A stretch of 64,000 bases of DNA from NCBI RefSeq assembly GCF_003002955.1, contig NZ_PVTJ01000008.1:271634-335633 (forward strand). The letters are read 5' to 3'. The translations under genes were made by a program, and so were the position numbers. The DNA comes from Glycomyces artemisiae (GTDB lineage: Bacteria > Actinomycetota > Actinomycetes > Mycobacteriales > Micromonosporaceae). Within the stretch, counting starts at the first letter, position 1. The number at the start of each line of letters is the position of its first letter. Positions 52,705 through 60,877 of the stretch are shown here, one piece after another. The notes under the pieces are model-generated. The model ran no database searches, was not told the DNA's origin, and worked only from the letters and a program-made list of their open reading frames with translations.

Positions 52705-53525
52705 ATGCCGGAGATGATCCTGCGCTGGGCGACCATGAACGTGATCAGCAAGGGCAGGCTCATGAGGATGATATAGGCGAAGATCAGGTGCCAGTTCTGG
52801 AGATACAGACCCGCGCTGGCGACCTGGTAGAGGTTGAGCGGGAGCGTGTCGATGCGGCCGCCGATGACGAACAGCGCGTAGAACACGTCGTTCCAGATGT
52901 ACAGGCAGATGAGGATCGTCGCGGTCGCGAGCACGGGCCGCAGCAGCGGCAGGATGATCCGGATGAACACGCGCACGGGTCCGGCGCCGTCGACGCGGGC
53001 GGCCTCTTCGAGCTCGTGCGGGATGGTGCGCACGAAGCCGGTGACGAAGAAGATCACCGTGGACAGGTACATGCCCATGTAGACGCCGATCATGCCGAGC
53101 GCGGTCCCGGCGAGGCCGAGCTGGCGCAGCAGGAGCACGATCGTGACGACCGCGGGCGGCAGCACGATCCCGGAGATGCCGAGCGCGTAGATCGCCGCGG
53201 TGAGGCGCCCGCCGCGGCGGCCGAGGATCCACGCGGCCATCGAGCCGAGGACGAGGACGCCGACCACGGACGGGACCATGACGAGGAGGCTCCCGAAGAA
53301 CGCCGAGAGCATGCGCCCGTCGGTGAACACGGTCGCGAAGTTCTCCCACAGGTGCCACTGCGAGGGCGCGGACAGGTTCGGGTCGAGGGCCTCGCCCTGG
53401 TCCTTCCCGGCGGTGGCGACGACGAGCCAGAACGGGACGCCGAGGACGGCCGCGGCGACGAGGATCGCGGCGATCGGCTGGCCGAGGCGGCGCCTGGGGG
53501 CGCGGCGGGCTGACAGGGCGGTCAC
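52683..53525 (-). CDS. Carbohydrate ABC transporter permease (MalG type, alpha-galactoside operon)
   Basis: The 280-residue permease has six predicted helices and the EAA loop ELEEAARVDGAGPVRVFIRI. GTG 53525 overlaps the stop of the partner permease (GTGA). It ends TSGAVK in the duplicated segment. With the MalF-type partner and the binding protein it imports an oligosaccharide, probably an alpha-galactoside such as melibiose or raffinose given the GH36 enzyme in the operon. No ATPase is encoded nearby. Confidence 0.92.
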   Translation of the reverse strand: MTALSARRAPRRRLGQPIAAILVAAAVLGVPFWLVVATAGKDQGEALDPNLSAPSQWHLWENFATVFTDGRMLSAFFGSLLVMVPSVVGVLVLGSMAAWILGRRGGRLTAAIYALGISGIVLPPAVVTIVLLLRQLGLAGTALGMIGVYMGMYLSTVIFFVTGFVRTIPHELEEAARVDGAGPVRVFIRIILPLLRPVLATATILICLYIWNDVFYALFVIGGRIDTLPLNLYQVASAGLYLQNWHLIFAYIILMSLPLLITFMVAQRRIISGITSGAVK

Positions 53526-54418
53526 AGGACGTCCTCTCGCTTGCGGAGGTACCGGATCACGGGGAACGCGAGGATCGCGACCATGAGGAACAGGACCAGG
53601 CTCATGGTCGTGGCCTGCGCGAACAGGCCCTGCCCGAAGGTCCGGAAGATGAAGATGTTCAGCAGCTCGGTGGTCCCGCCGGGGCCCCCTTCGGTGGTGG
53701 CCTGGACGATGTCGAAGCCGTTCATGGAGCCGAGGAGCGCGGTCGCGACGTTGAACGTCACGGCGGGCGCCAGGAGCGGGAACCTGATGGCGCGGAACAT
53801 GGTCCAGCGGCTGGCGCCGTCGAGGCGGGCCGCTTCGAGCACGTCCTCATTGATCGTCTTGAGGCCGGCGAGGTAGATGAGCATCGACAGGCCCATCCAC
53901 TTCCAGGCGTGGACGATCGCGACGACCACGATCGTCCAGGTCGTGGAGCCGAGCCACGGGATGGCGACCTCGGTGCCGGTGAGCCAGCCGAGGATGCCGT
54001 TCAGGGCCCCGTCGGGTTTGAGGAGCGCCTGGAAGATGTAGCCGACCGCCAGCGCGGACATGACGACCGGGATGAAGAACGCGACGCGCACGGCCCGGTT
54101 GACGGCGGTGTCGCGTTCGAGGAGCAGCGCCAGGCCGAGGCCGAAGAGGTTCTGGAAGAGGGCCACCAGGACCGCGTAGACGAGGGTGACCTTGAGGGAG
54201 TTGAGGAGCGTCCCGTTGGAGAACAGGGACGTGAAGTTGTCGGTCCCGGCGAAGTTGATGGCGCTCTTGAAGCTCGACCAGTCCGTGAACGCGTACACGA
54301 AGTTGAACAGGGTCGGGACGAAGAAGAACACGACCAGGACGGCCAGGGCCGGGATGAGGAACCACAGGGGGTGGTCGCGGTGCCTGGAGCGCGGGACTCC
54401 GAGGGCGTTCGAGCTCAT
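53522..54418 (-). CDS. Carbohydrate ABC transporter permease (MalF type, alpha-galactoside operon)
   Basis: The 298-residue permease has six helices and the EAA loop VLEAARLDGASRWTMFRAIR. ATG 54418 (MSSNALGVPRSRHRDHP). It lies 68 bases after the binding-protein gene, the gap holding a perfect 12-bp stem-loop, and overlaps the MalG-type gene by four bases. Confidence 0.92.
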   Translation of the reverse strand: MSSNALGVPRSRHRDHPLWFLIPALAVLVVFFFVPTLFNFVYAFTDWSSFKSAINFAGTDNFTSLFSNGTLLNSLKVTLVYAVLVALFQNLFGLGLALLLERDTAVNRAVRVAFFIPVVMSALAVGYIFQALLKPDGALNGILGWLTGTEVAIPWLGSTTWTIVVVAIVHAWKWMGLSMLIYLAGLKTINEDVLEAARLDGASRWTMFRAIRFPLLAPAVTFNVATALLGSMNGFDIVQATTEGGPGGTTELLNIFIFRTFGQGLFAQATTMSLVLFLMVAILAFPVIRYLRKREDVL

Positions 54419-54444
54419 GGGTTCTGCCTTTCAAGCCGAGGTGC

Positions 54445-54475
54445 GGGGGCGCCGGCCATGCCTGCCGGCGCCCCC
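54445..54475 (-). promoter_or_regulatory. Intra-operon stem-loop after the binding-protein gene
   Basis: GGGGGCGCCGGC (54445-54456) pairs perfectly with GCCGGCGCCCCC (54464-54475) around a 7-base loop. Like the 10-bp stem at 7106-7138 it lies between a binding-protein gene and its first permease gene, where it probably tunes the ratio of the products. Confidence 0.65.
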
Positions 54476-54486
54476 TGGGGGGCGGT

Positions 54487-55800
54487 CTAGAAGCCCTCGG
54501 CGCCTTGGGCCTTGGCCAGTTCCGCGAACTGGGCCTGGGTGGCCTCGGCGACCTCGGTCGGGGTCTTGGTGCCTTGGATCATGTCGGCCAGGTAGAGGTA
54601 CAGGTCGGGGTTGGCGATGGCGAGCGCCTGCATGGACCCGGCGGCGTCGCCGACGGACTCGGAGGCGGACAGGAGCGCTTCGGGGACGTCGGCGGGCGTC
54701 TCGACGCCGGGCTGGAGCGAGACGGTGGACTGGGCGTTCACGAAGTCGCCGTAGCCGTCGCCGAGCCAGTAGGACAGGAGCTGGCGGGAGGCGGACTCGC
54801 GGTCGGCGTCGCCGGTCTTGAAGGCGACGAGCGCGTTCGACTGGTCGGGGATGAACGTGCCGGTGTTGCCGGACGGGGAGATCGGGAAGAAGCCGATCTT
54901 CTGGTTCAGCTCCTCGGTGTCGGCGAGGGACTGGAGCTGGCCGAAGAAGGAGTTGACCTGCATGACCATCGCGGCGTCGCCGTCGAGTAGGGCCGCGCCC
55001 TGGTCCTCGAAGGTGGCGGTCTTGATGTCCTCGTTGAACAGGCCCTCGTCGATCAGGGCCTTGTAGGTGTCGATGGCGCCCTGGATGGTCGGGTCGGTGA
55101 AGGCTTCTTCACCGGCGTTGACGCGGTCCCAGAGGCCGTCCTCGGCGGCGTCGGCGAGCTGGACCTGGACCCACCACTGGGTGGCCCAGCGGTCGGCGCC
55201 CATCTCGTAGAACGGGGTGGTGCCTTCGGCCTTGAGGTCGCGGGCGAGCTGGATGAAGGAGTCCCAGTCGGTCGGGAGGTCGGTGACGCCGTTGGCGGCG
55301 AAGACCTCCTTGTTGTAGTAGACGCCTTCGACGGCGGGCGTGGTGATGAGCGCGGCGTACCGGGTGTCGTCGAGGATGCCGGTGATGTCGCGCAGCGCCG
55401 GGTCGTAGGAGTCGAGCCAGGGGGCGCCTTCCAGGGACTGGAGGTTCTGGGAGGCGTTGAGGGCGGTGAGCTGGGAGGCGGTGGGCTGCCAGAACGCGAG
55501 GTCGGGCTTGTCGCCGGTGGCGACCTTGGTCTGGACGCCCTGCTCGTAGGGGTCGGGGATGGTGACCACTTCGACTTCGGCGCCGGTGAGCTCCTCGAAG
55601 CCCGCGATGACGCTGTCGGGCACGGTGTTCGAGTTCTGGGCGGCCCAGATGGTGAGGGTGGTGCCGGAGAGGTCGGCGTCCTGCGCGGGCCAGTCGGCGG
55701 GTCCGGCGTCCGAGTCCCCGGCGCCGGGGTCGGAGCACCCGGCGAGGGCCACGGCGGCCGCGGCGGCCAGCGCGAGTGTGCTGCGGAACCTGTTCTTCAT
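54487..55800 (-). CDS. Sugar ABC transporter substrate-binding lipoprotein (alpha-galactoside operon)
   Basis: The 437-residue family-1 binding protein has leader MKNRFRSTLALAAAAAVALA followed by lipobox GC at residue 22. The mature part contains LTIWAAQNSNTVPDSVIAGF and YYNKEVFAANGVTDLPTDWD, typical of CUT1 binding proteins. AAGGAG lies nine bases upstream of ATG 55800. It sits 20 bases after the alpha-galactosidase gene, so the two are cotranscribed. Confidence 0.92.
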   Translation of the reverse strand: MKNRFRSTLALAAAAAVALAGCSDPGAGDSDAGPADWPAQDADLSGTTLTIWAAQNSNTVPDSVIAGFEELTGAEVEVVTIPDPYEQGVQTKVATGDKPDLAFWQPTASQLTALNASQNLQSLEGAPWLDSYDPALRDITGILDDTRYAALITTPAVEGVYYNKEVFAANGVTDLPTDWDSFIQLARDLKAEGTTPFYEMGADRWATQWWVQVQLADAAEDGLWDRVNAGEEAFTDPTIQGAIDTYKALIDEGLFNEDIKTATFEDQGAALLDGDAAMVMQVNSFFGQLQSLADTEELNQKIGFFPISPSGNTGTFIPDQSNALVAFKTGDADRESASRQLLSYWLGDGYGDFVNAQSTVSLQPGVETPADVPEALLSASESVGDAAGSMQALAIANPDLYLYLADMIQGTKTPTEVAEATQAQFAELAKAQGAEGF

Positions 55801-55820
55801 TGAATCGCTCCTTGTCGCGG

Positions 55821-57914
55821 TTACTTCGAGGTGGTGAGGCGCAGGGTGCGGGCGCCGACGGGGGCGCCGTCGCTGCGCACGGTGAGGGTGCCGGTCGCGG
55901 CGTCCCAGTCGGTCTTCCATTCGGGAAGGGCCGCGGGGAAGACCGTGGTGACGTGGACGTCGCGTCCGGCGAGGTGCGGGAAGTGCAGTTCGGTGGCGGC
56001 GGGGCCGCCGCGGCGCCACACGGAGACGAGGTCGCCTCCGGGTGCGGTGAGGCCGAGGGCGGTCCAGGGGTCGGTCCAGCCGGGCAGGCCCGCGGGCCAG
56101 TGCGGGGCGCCCGCGGCGATGTCAGTGCGGAGGGTCTTGGCGGCGGCGATGGCCTCGGCGACGACGGCGCGCTGGGCGTCGGTCATCTCGTTGAGGTGCC
56201 CGGAGACGTAGTAGCGGCCGAGGAGGCCGGTGACGAGGCAGAACGCGGCCTCTTCCTCGTTCATGCCGGGCTGGGGGTAGGCCCAGCTGGCGGCCTGCTC
56301 GGGGAGGAGGGCGATCGGCGCGGCGGCGGCGATCGGCGGGTACTTCGTGAACTCCTGCTGGTCGGAGGTGGACTGCATGGCGAGGCGGGAGAGGACGGCG
56401 AAGTCCATGCGCATGGCGCCGGAGGAGCAGTTCTCGACGACGAGGCCGGGGTGGCGGTCGAGGACGCCGTCGAGCCAGGCGAGGTGGGCGCGGTTGTGCT
56501 CCAGGAGGCCGTCGCCGACGCTGTCGGCGTCGCGGTCGGTGCCGGGGCCGGGGTTGATGTTGTAGTCGAATTTGAAGAAGCCGATGCCGAACTCGGCGAC
56601 GAGGCGGTCGACGACGCCGTCGAGGTGACTGATGGCGGCGGGGTGGCGCAGGTCGAGGTGGTAGCGCTGGTGTTCGGCGATGCGCTGGCCGTGGCGCTGG
56701 AGGAACGCCTCGGGCGGGAGGCGGTCGGCCATGGGGCTGTTGACGCCGATGACCTCGGGTTCGAGCCAGAGGCCGGGGACCATGCCGTGGCCGCGGACGG
56801 CGTCGATGACTTCGCCGAGGCCGCCGGGGAAGCGGGTGGTGGAGGGGCGCCATTCGCCCACGGAGGGCCACCAGTCGCCGGAGTCGTCGTACCAGCCGGC
56901 GTCGATGCAGAAGATCTCGGCGCCGACGTTCGCGGCGGCTGCGATGAGCGGGAGGAGCTTCTCGGTGGTGGGGTCGCCGTTGAGGGTGTTCATGTAGTCG
57001 TTGAAGACCACGGGCATGGCGGCGTTGTCGGGGTGGGGGCGGCGGGCGGCGCGGCGGAAGGCGGTGAGGGCGGCGACCGCTCCGGTGAAGTCGTCTCCGG
57101 CGGTGATGGCGGCGGGGACGGTGGTGAAGGATTCGCCGGGGTGGAGGACGCGGGTCCAGGAGTGGTCGGTGTCGGTGGGCCCGGAGAGGCTGACGTAGCC
57201 GCCGCGGAGGTCTTCGCCGAGTTCCCAGCGCCAGGCGCCGTTGTGCTCGATCTGCCAGGCGAAGGCGAGGCCGTCGGTCTCCACGCCCGCGACGGGGAGG
57301 TGGTGGCCGGTGGACCAGGTGCCGTCTGAGGTCGCGGACCAGTGGCCGCGGGGGTCGTGGTCCCCTCCGGCGAGTTCGGTGGACAGGCGCGGGAAGTCGT
57401 TGCCGCGCAAGGGGGTGCGGGTCCAGCGGCCTTCGCCGAACCAGTCGCTGACGCCGTTGACGCGGTGCCAGGCGGCGAAGTCGTCGTCATGGTCGCCGCC
57501 GTCGGTCCGGGTGAAGCCCATGGTCCAGGTGGCGACGGAGCGCAGGACCTGGACGGTGTCGGCGGTGATGGTGGTGCGGGCGCGGATCGCGCCGTCGGCG
57601 GCGTCGAGGAGTTCGATCGCGGTGGTGGCGCGCAGGCCCTCGGCGGCCTGCTCGATCGTGAGGACGCGGCCGGCGGCGGTGCGGGTCTCGGCGTGGCCGG
57701 TGTAGCGCATGAGTTCGCCGAGCCGGGTGTGGGCGAGGCGGTCGGCGGCGGGGCGGTGGCCGGAGGCGGCGGTCGCGACCTCGACGAGCGGGAGCGCGTG
57801 GAGGTCGGTGGCGCGGTCGCCGCGGACGATCCCGGCGACGCGCACGGGCGCGTCCTCCCCCCACTCGAACCGGAGTGCGAGTCGGCTACTGCCCCAAGTG
57901 AACTGCTCGGCCAC
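55821..57914 (-). CDS. GH36 alpha-galactosidase
   Basis: The 697-residue intracellular enzyme has an N-terminal beta-sandwich and a TIM barrel. Nucleophile D450 is in GIGFFKFDYNINPGPG and acid/base D504 in ENCSSGAMRMDFAVLSR. IFCIDAGWYDDSGDWWPSVG and VPGLWLEPEVIG are further GH36 landmarks. It removes terminal alpha-galactose from imported oligosaccharides. It is the first gene of the operon and faces a secreted glycosidase across a region with three operators. ATG 57914 starts MAEQFTWGSS. Confidence 0.92.
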   Translation of the reverse strand: MAEQFTWGSSRLALRFEWGEDAPVRVAGIVRGDRATDLHALPLVEVATAASGHRPAADRLAHTRLGELMRYTGHAETRTAAGRVLTIEQAAEGLRATTAIELLDAADGAIRARTTITADTVQVLRSVATWTMGFTRTDGGDHDDDFAAWHRVNGVSDWFGEGRWTRTPLRGNDFPRLSTELAGGDHDPRGHWSATSDGTWSTGHHLPVAGVETDGLAFAWQIEHNGAWRWELGEDLRGGYVSLSGPTDTDHSWTRVLHPGESFTTVPAAITAGDDFTGAVAALTAFRRAARRPHPDNAAMPVVFNDYMNTLNGDPTTEKLLPLIAAAANVGAEIFCIDAGWYDDSGDWWPSVGEWRPSTTRFPGGLGEVIDAVRGHGMVPGLWLEPEVIGVNSPMADRLPPEAFLQRHGQRIAEHQRYHLDLRHPAAISHLDGVVDRLVAEFGIGFFKFDYNINPGPGTDRDADSVGDGLLEHNRAHLAWLDGVLDRHPGLVVENCSSGAMRMDFAVLSRLAMQSTSDQQEFTKYPPIAAAAPIALLPEQAASWAYPQPGMNEEEAAFCLVTGLLGRYYVSGHLNEMTDAQRAVVAEAIAAAKTLRTDIAAGAPHWPAGLPGWTDPWTALGLTAPGGDLVSVWRRGGPAATELHFPHLAGRDVHVTTVFPAALPEWKTDWDAATGTLTVRSDGAPVGARTLRLTTSK

Positions 57915-57963
57915 GATGCCCCTTGTCCTGGTGTTCGGCGCGGGCGTCCGCGGTCCGGACGCC

Positions 57964-58049
57964 TGATATCGATTTCAATCGGTACCGTAACGCGTCCTGA
58001 TATCGATTTCAAATCTTGTCTTGAAATCGTTATCAGATTTCGATACGGT
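57964..58049. promoter_or_regulatory. Divergent promoters with three LacI-type operators
   Basis: TGATATCGATTTCAA occurs at 57964-57978 and 57998-58012, and inverted as TTGAAATCGTTATCA at 58021-58035. Leftward promoter: TTGAAA (58012-58007), 17 bases, TACGGT (57989-57984). Rightward: TTGAAA (58021-58026), 17 bases, TACGGT (58044-58049). Each -35 is the end of an operator, so the LacI protein should block both. Confidence 0.85.
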
Positions 58050-58109
58050 CGGGCCGTCAGTCGAAGATCGACCCCTGTCAATGACGACAATGAGAAGAGG
58101 AACCACACG

Positions 58110-60803
58110 ATGAGGAGACCGATGGCAACTGTCGCTGCCGCAGCGGTCGCCGCGACGGCCGTGACCGGCCTGTCCGGAACGCCCGCCAGCGCCGCGGAGA
58201 CCGAGGTGCTCGCGGTGGACTTCGCCCAGCGCACCGGCGAGTTCCGCGGCGGCGCCTCGGGCACGCTCTACGGGTTCGGCGACGAGGGCGCCCCCACACA
58301 GGCCGTCATCAACGGCGCCCACATCACCAACTCGTCGCAGAAGGCCCCCTACGGCACCCAGCACCCCTCGGGCGACGCGATCAAGATCGAGGACGGATTC
58401 TTCGACAAGCACGGCCAGGACCTGTACATCTACGTGCAGGACTACTACCCCGAGTGGCCGTACAACGGCGGCAGGCGCCCCGGCGACGACCGCACCTACG
58501 ACCAGGCCACCGGCACCTACACCGAGGAGCCCAACGGCGTCTGGGACTTCCTCGAAGTCACCGAGTTCGTGGCCGAGGCCGTCGCCACCGACTCCGACCG
58601 CCCCCAGGACTACGTGTTCATCCCCTACAACGAGCCCGACGGCGGCAACTGGTACCCCGACTGGGCGAACCAGAAGGACCAGTTCCTCGCCGACTGGCAG
58701 GCCACCTACGAGAAGATCCAGGAGGTCTGGGACCGCCACGGCCTCGGCCACGCCCGCATCGGCGGCCCCGGCGACACCCGCTGGCAGCCCCAGCGGTCAG
58801 AGGACCTCCTCCGGTTCGCCAAGGAGCACGGGTCCCTGCCGGACATCTTCATCTGGCATGAGCTGGGCATCGACAACCTCGCCACGTACCGGCAGAACTT
58901 CGCCGACTACCGGGCGCTCGAACAGGAGCTGGGCCTCGATCCGATCCCGGTCAACATCACCGAGTACGGGATGCTCCGCGACATGGGCGTGCCCGGCCAG
59001 CTCGTCCAGTGGTTCGCGATGTTCGAGGACACCAAGGTGGACGCGCAGGTCGCGTACTGGAACTACGCCGGGAACCTCTCCGACAACTCGGCCCGCCCCA
59101 ACGGCGCGAACGCCGGATGGTGGATGTTCAAGTGGTACGGCGACCTCGAAGGCTCCGAGACCGTGGCCGTCACCCCGCCCGAGCTGAACGCCGTGGACAC
59201 CCTCCAGGGCATCGGCGCGATCGACGAGGCGAACAAGCGCGCCACGGTCCTGTTCGGCGGCACCGGGAACGACGTGACCCTGGACCTGAGCGGCCTCGAC
59301 CGGTCCATCTTCGGGAGCGCAGTGGACATCGAGGTCCGAGAGACGACGCTCAACGGCGCCGAAGGACTGACAGACACCCCGCGGGTCGTCAAGGCCCTCG
59401 ACGGCGTCGAACTCGGCGACGGCACTCTGAGCCTCGACGTGCCCGTGTACGACCGGTACGCCGGATACCAGGTGGTCATCACCCCCGACGGCGCCCGCGA
59501 CGTCGAGGCCGGCGCCGCGGCCCAGCCGTGGACCGCCTCGGTCGAGGCCGAGCGCATGGACCTCACCGACGCCACCGTCTACACCCAGGACCCGCAGGCC
59601 AACGGCGGCTGGAAGTTCCTCGCCTCCGGCGGCCGGGACGTGGGCTCGTTCAACAAGGCGACCTCCCGCGCCGACTGGACCGTCGAGGTCCCCGCGGACG
59701 GGACCTACCGGCTCCAGGTCGTCGGCGGCGCGCCCGGCATCCCCGGCCGCCACGCGCTGTTCGTCGACGACACCGCCTCCGGCACGATCCAGTACGCCGC
59801 GGACCTCGCGCTCAACGCCAACAGCCGCTGGCAGTACCGCGGCAGCGCCGAGGTCCTCGTGGACCTCACCGCCGGTGAGCACCTCCTCTCGATCCGATCC
59901 AGTGAGGACGGCGCCACCGTACTCCCGAACTCCGACATCACCCTGGACAAGGTCTCGCTGACCTCGGTCACCGACGAGTCCACCGTGTACCCGGCCACCA
60001 CGTTCCGGCTGGAGGACGGCGCGACCCTGAACTGGGCCAACGGGAGCGACCGCGGCTCGGCCAAGCTCCAGGGCGAGGGCCGCGCCGACCTGTACGCCAA
60101 CGCGATGGAGACCGGCTACTACGACCTCGCCGTCGACTGGTCCTCCACGAAGACGTCCTCGGTCGAACTCGTCGTCAACGGCGAGCCGACCACAGAGCTC
60201 ACGTCAACCCGGAAGGGCAAGTGGCGCTCCAGCGCCACCGTGCACCTCGTCGAGGGGATCAACGAGATCGAGCTGCGCTCCCCCGACGGCGCGACGGTCC
60301 AGTCGCTGACCACGGTCCGCAACCGAGGCGCCGATGCGGCGGCCGTGTCGATCGAGGCCGAGGACGCCGTCCTGCTGGGCTCGGCGGCGGTCACGGACCT
60401 CGCCGAGTCGACCGGGTCCAACGCCACCGGCATGGCCTACGTCGGCTGGGTCGGCAACGGCGCGGACAACGCGGTCGAACTCCCCCGCGACGGCTTCGCC
60501 GCGCCCGGCGACTACGACGTCACCGTGTACTACGCCAACGCGGAGCTGTCGGGCGACCACGACTACAACCCGCAGGTCGTGGACCGGCTCCTCCAGGCCA
60601 CCGAGGACGGCACGGAGGTCGGCCACGCCTACTTCCGGTACACGTACTCGTGGGACAGCTTCTCCCAGCGGTCCTTCCCGGTCGCGCTGGCGACCGCGGA
60701 CCAGCCCCTGCGCCTCGGCAACCCCGACGCATGGGCCCCGAACCTCGACCGGATCGTCATCTCCCCCAGAGTGATCGGCGACCCGACCACCGCGAGGCGC
60801 TAG
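58110..60803 (+). CDS. Secreted clan GH-A glycoside hydrolase with carbohydrate-binding modules
   Basis: The 897-residue protein has signal peptide MRRPMATVAAAAVAATAVTG ending near TPASA-AE. The catalytic part resembles GH39-like clan A enzymes: acid/base E175 in VFIPYNEPDGGNW and nucleophile E285 in VNITEYGMLRD, 110 residues apart. From about residue 475 two or three beta-sandwich carbohydrate-binding modules follow (SVEAERMDLTDATVY and AVSIEAEDAVLLGSAAVTDL start typical CBM6/35 folds). It shares its operator region with the alpha-galactoside operon, so it may release the imported sugar outside the cell. Its TAG stop is part of the CTAG at the left edge of the mobile cassette. Confidence 0.85.
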   Translation: MRRPMATVAAAAVAATAVTGLSGTPASAAETEVLAVDFAQRTGEFRGGASGTLYGFGDEGAPTQAVINGAHITNSSQKAPYGTQHPSGDAIKIEDGFFDKHGQDLYIYVQDYYPEWPYNGGRRPGDDRTYDQATGTYTEEPNGVWDFLEVTEFVAEAVATDSDRPQDYVFIPYNEPDGGNWYPDWANQKDQFLADWQATYEKIQEVWDRHGLGHARIGGPGDTRWQPQRSEDLLRFAKEHGSLPDIFIWHELGIDNLATYRQNFADYRALEQELGLDPIPVNITEYGMLRDMGVPGQLVQWFAMFEDTKVDAQVAYWNYAGNLSDNSARPNGANAGWWMFKWYGDLEGSETVAVTPPELNAVDTLQGIGAIDEANKRATVLFGGTGNDVTLDLSGLDRSIFGSAVDIEVRETTLNGAEGLTDTPRVVKALDGVELGDGTLSLDVPVYDRYAGYQVVITPDGARDVEAGAAAQPWTASVEAERMDLTDATVYTQDPQANGGWKFLASGGRDVGSFNKATSRADWTVEVPADGTYRLQVVGGAPGIPGRHALFVDDTASGTIQYAADLALNANSRWQYRGSAEVLVDLTAGEHLLSIRSSEDGATVLPNSDITLDKVSLTSVTDESTVYPATTFRLEDGATLNWANGSDRGSAKLQGEGRADLYANAMETGYYDLAVDWSSTKTSSVELVVNGEPTTELTSTRKGKWRSSATVHLVEGINEIELRSPDGATVQSLTTVRNRGADAAAVSIEAEDAVLLGSAAVTDLAESTGSNATGMAYVGWVGNGADNAVELPRDGFAAPGDYDVTVYYANAELSGDHDYNPQVVDRLLQATEDGTEVGHAYFRYTYSWDSFSQRSFPVALATADQPLRLGNPDAWAPNLDRIVISPRVIGDPTTARR

Positions 60804-60820
60804 GCCGCGTTTGAGAATGA

Positions 60821-60877
60821 GGAAGCCTCTAGTTCAATCTCTTGTGCTGCAACAAGGTTCATGAACTGGAGGCTTCC
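60821..60877 (+). repeat. IS left-end hairpin burying the transposase ribosome-binding site, copy 1
   Basis: GGAAGCCTCTAGTTCA (60821-60836) pairs with TGAACTGGAGGCTTCC (60862-60877), 15 Watson-Crick pairs plus one G-U in RNA. An inner stem CTTGT/ACAAG (60841-60845, 60852-60856) closes GCTGCA. The right arm contains GGAGG, the ribosome-binding site for TTG 60878. A diverged copy with compensating changes is at 63929-63980. Confidence 0.8.
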
